From Pseudomonas sp. C2B4 (GTDB lineage: Bacteria; Pseudomonadota; Gammaproteobacteria; Pseudomonadales; Pseudomonadaceae), in the NCBI RefSeq assembly GCF_013359695.1, contig NZ_JABFMU010000018.1, positions 38,819 through 102,818 on the forward strand: a stretch of DNA of 64,000 nt, read 5' to 3'. The notes under the pieces are model-generated. The model made no database searches, had not been told where the DNA came from, and saw nothing but the letters and a program-made list of their open reading frames with translations. The position numbers and the translations under genes are program-made. Positions within the stretch are counted from its first letter, which is position 1. Each line of letters begins with the position of its first letter. Of the stretch, positions 62,139 to 64,000 are shown piece by piece.

Positions 62139-63098
62139 ATGCAAACAGCAATCGAGATCGCCCAGGTCGATCATCAACTGATCGTGCGGCTCAATCAGGC
62201 CTGGACCCGTCGCGCCACGGTCTGCTCGCCGGACAAGACAGCGGTCGATGAAGCATTCGACCCGTCGCGCCCGGACTACCCGGAGCGCATGGTGCCGTTT
62301 TACCACCACCCGAAATTCCAGGCCTTGAGCGAGGAGCTCAAGAGCAGCGTCGTGACCTGGGGCTGGATCGGCTACAACCTGCGCACCGTGACCGCCGAAG
62401 AACACGTGGTGAATCCGGCGCTCAGCGTCATCGCCAATCAGTACCTGGGCAAGGACGACTGGCATTTCCGCGAGGCCATGCAACAGACCCTGATCGACGA
62501 GCACTACCACACGCTCATGCACCTGCGGGCCATCGAGCGGACCAAACTGGAACGTGCCCTCGATCAGGATCTGGACTTGCCGCCGTCGGTCACCTACCTG
62601 CGACTGCTGGCGTTGCGGGAAACGCTGACCGAGCAGTGGCAGAAAGACCTGGCGGCGATCACCTTTGCGGTGGTGGCCGAGATCAGCGTCAACGCTTACC
62701 TGGATCTGTTGGCGGATGACCAGAGCATCCAACCGCAGAACCGCCGCGTCGCCGAGCTGCATAACCGTGACGAATACGCGCACAGCAAAGTGTTGGTCGA
62801 AGTGGCCAAGGTGATGTACGCCAACATGCAGCCGGCGCAGCGGGAATTTTTCGCACGCAACTTGTCGGTGGCGCTGAGTGCCTTTATCGCTCAGGACTAC
62901 TCGATGTGGGAGGCGATCCTGACGCAGCTTGGGGTGGCGGACGCCGCACTGATCATTGCCGACACCCGCGAGAGCAACAAGAACGCGACGATCATGCGCG
63001 ACTACAGCGGCCTGCATAAATTGGCGCAGGATCTGGGGATCAGCGATCAGATCGATTTCGATTTTCGTCCGACCTTGAAAGCCACTGCTGCGGCGTGA
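62139..63098 (+). CDS. AurF-like diiron N-oxygenase
   Basis: The 319-residue protein has EHYH (E121, H124) and DEYAH (E212, H215) ExxH motifs, plus E181 and H208. Spacings E121-E181 (60) and E181-H208 (27) equal those of the p-aminobenzoate N-oxygenase AurF, and E87/E88 fits the seventh ligand. AurF enzymes oxidise arylamines to hydroxylamine, nitroso or nitro groups, and relatives act in diazeniumdiolate pathways. Here it would oxygenate an amine of the pathway product. It lies 63 bp after the oxygenase gene. Confidence 0.85.
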   Translation: MQTAIEIAQVDHQLIVRLNQAWTRRATVCSPDKTAVDEAFDPSRPDYPERMVPFYHHPKFQALSEELKSSVVTWGWIGYNLRTVTAEEHVVNPALSVIANQYLGKDDWHFREAMQQTLIDEHYHTLMHLRAIERTKLERALDQDLDLPPSVTYLRLLALRETLTEQWQKDLAAITFAVVAEISVNAYLDLLADDQSIQPQNRRVAELHNRDEYAHSKVLVEVAKVMYANMQPAQREFFARNLSVALSAFIAQDYSMWEAILTQLGVADAALIIADTRESNKNATIMRDYSGLHKLAQDLGISDQIDFDFRPTLKATAAA

Positions 63099-63111
63099 AT
63101 CGGAGGTGTCC

Positions 63112-63912
63112 ATGTCTGTTCCCGTGTACGAAGTGTTCGCCATCCGTGTCGGCGCCAACGCCCAGCGCACCGCCCGGGAGAATTTTCTCTACGACGCCTG
63201 CTGCGGCGATCCGAATGCGCCGATGCCGCTGGATTACTACTTCTGGGTGATCCGTAACGAGCAATCGGTGATCGTGGTCGACACCTGCTTTCAACCGGCC
63301 ACGGCGGATCGGCGCAACCGTCAGATGTATCGCCTGCCGGAAGAATCCCTGCGCCAACTGGACATCGATCCGGCGCAGGTCGAGCAACTGATCCTGACCC
63401 ATTTGCACTGGGATCATGCCGGCAATCTCGGGCTGTTTCCCAAGGCGACGGTGCATCTGCAAGAAGCGGAGTTGCGCTTTTGCACCGGACCGAAAATGGC
63501 TCATCGCGCGGTGAATAAAACCTACGAAGTCGAGGACGTGATGTCGGCGCTGCCGCCGCTGTTCGAAGGGCGCATGCGTTTGCACCGTGGTACGGCTGAA
63601 GTGATGCCCGGGGTCACGCTGCACGCGGTGGGCGGGCATACGCCCGGTAGCCAGGTGGTGCGGGTCAATACCGAACGGGGCTGGATCGTGCTGGCGTCCG
63701 ACGCGGCGCACCTGTGGCTCAACATCCGTGAGCGCAGTCCGTTCCCGATCCTCGACGACATGGCGCAAACCCTTGAAGCCTTCAGCGAAATCGACCGCCT
63801 GGCCGACAGCGAAGACCACGTCATCCCCGGCCACGACCCGCTGATCGCCGAGCGTTTTCCGCATTGGAATGATGATCCGCATATCATCTGCCTGCACCAG
63901 AACCCAACCTGA
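63112..63912 (+). CDS. Metallo-beta-lactamase-fold hydrolase, AHL-lactonase-like
   Basis: The 266-residue protein has the THLHWDHAGNL zinc motif, a third histidine in GGHTPGSQ, ASDAAH and PGHDP. This is the N-acyl homoserine lactonase subgroup, which often hydrolyses lactones or thioesters. In the cluster it could release or hydrolyse an intermediate. ATG 63112 has GGAGG at ideal spacing. It closes the cluster before another REP. Confidence 0.85.
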   Translation: MSVPVYEVFAIRVGANAQRTARENFLYDACCGDPNAPMPLDYYFWVIRNEQSVIVVDTCFQPATADRRNRQMYRLPEESLRQLDIDPAQVEQLILTHLHWDHAGNLGLFPKATVHLQEAELRFCTGPKMAHRAVNKTYEVEDVMSALPPLFEGRMRLHRGTAEVMPGVTLHAVGGHTPGSQVVRVNTERGWIVLASDAAHLWLNIRERSPFPILDDMAQTLEAFSEIDRLADSEDHVIPGHDPLIAERFPHWNDDPHIICLHQNPT

Positions 63913-63923
63913 CCACTTCCCCC

Positions 63924-64000
63924 TGTGGGAGCGAGCCTGCTCGCAAAGACGGCAGCACATTCAACATTGATGTGTCTGATACACCGCCTTCGCGAGCAGG
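63924..64000. repeat. REP doublet, truncated by window end
   Basis: Forward REP GTGGGAGCGAGCCTGCTCGC at about 63924 is followed by an inverse copy (TTCGCGAGCAGG) that runs off the window. Confidence 0.85.

Noticed and set aside
1..64000. tRNA, rRNA or prophage genes
   Set aside because: None found on reading; no integrase, tail or tRNA-like cloverleaf sequence was evident.

Overview
The window looks like a chromosomal segment from a Pseudomonas of the fluorescens/putida lineage. Evidence: high GC with strong GC3 bias, dense REP-type palindromes of the GTGGGAGCGAGCCTGCTCGC kind in intergenic spaces, and gene sets typical of that genus (hmgR-hmgABC, cyoABCDE, fecI/fecR/TonB receptor, norR-hmp, folM-folE-folX, S-type pyocin). 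About 64 protein genes are supported. I see no rRNA, tRNA or CRISPR array. All gene assignments come from reading translated sequence and remembered family motifs; no database search was run.

Region by region. 0-5 kb: a reduced-pterin operon (folM-folE-folX-DUF1244) next to a MerR/LitR-like regulator that lacks the B12-binding motif, a PilZ-like protein and a short LOV blue-light photoreceptor; together these look like a light-response module. 5-9 kb: flavodoxin, a class II aldolase/hydrolase pair, and an SDR. 8.8-11.1 kb: an S-type DNase pyocin with its immunity gene. 11.9-17.8 kb: DUF1302 porin, DUF1329 protein and a MalT-type LuxR regulator. 17.9-23.7 kb: homogentisate (tyrosine/phenylalanine) catabolism hmgR / hmgA-fahA-maiA plus an aromatic-acid MFS carrier. 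23.8-30.8 kb: housekeeping and stress genes (transglutaminase-like, leucine dehydrogenase homologue, SOS gene yebG, psiE, sdaA with a DsdC-like regulator, HPF-like protein). 31.2-35.4 kb: a Fur-boxed cell-surface-signalling iron uptake system. 35.5-42.4 kb: AraC regulator, EamA exporter, hydroxyacid dehydrogenase, Fe-S cluster-type YkgJ protein, GNAT and cheV. 42.6-46.3 kb: norR and hmp (nitric oxide detoxification) and dsbB. 47.1-51.9 kb: cytochrome bo3 oxidase operon. 52.1-52.8 kb: a HigBA-like toxin-antitoxin cassette flanked by a duplicated terminator. 53.0-63.9 kb: a MocR regulator divergent from about ten genes forming an unrecognised small-molecule biosynthetic cluster.

The most interesting region is the last one: MFS carrier, ATP-grasp ligase, RidA, cupin, GST, a KamA-family radical SAM aminomutase, a class IV PLP aminotransferase, a Fe(II)/2-oxoglutarate oxygenase, an AurF-type diiron N-oxygenase with its metal ligands in register, and a metallo-beta-lactamase-fold hydrolase. 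It has no NRPS or PKS and looks like a pathway for a modified, probably N-oxidised, amino-acid-derived metabolite. Other notable points are the light/pterin module with an 11-bp tandem repeat in the regulator promoter, a leucine dehydrogenase homologue with the catalytic lysine replaced by valine, and the toxin-antitoxin insertion scar.
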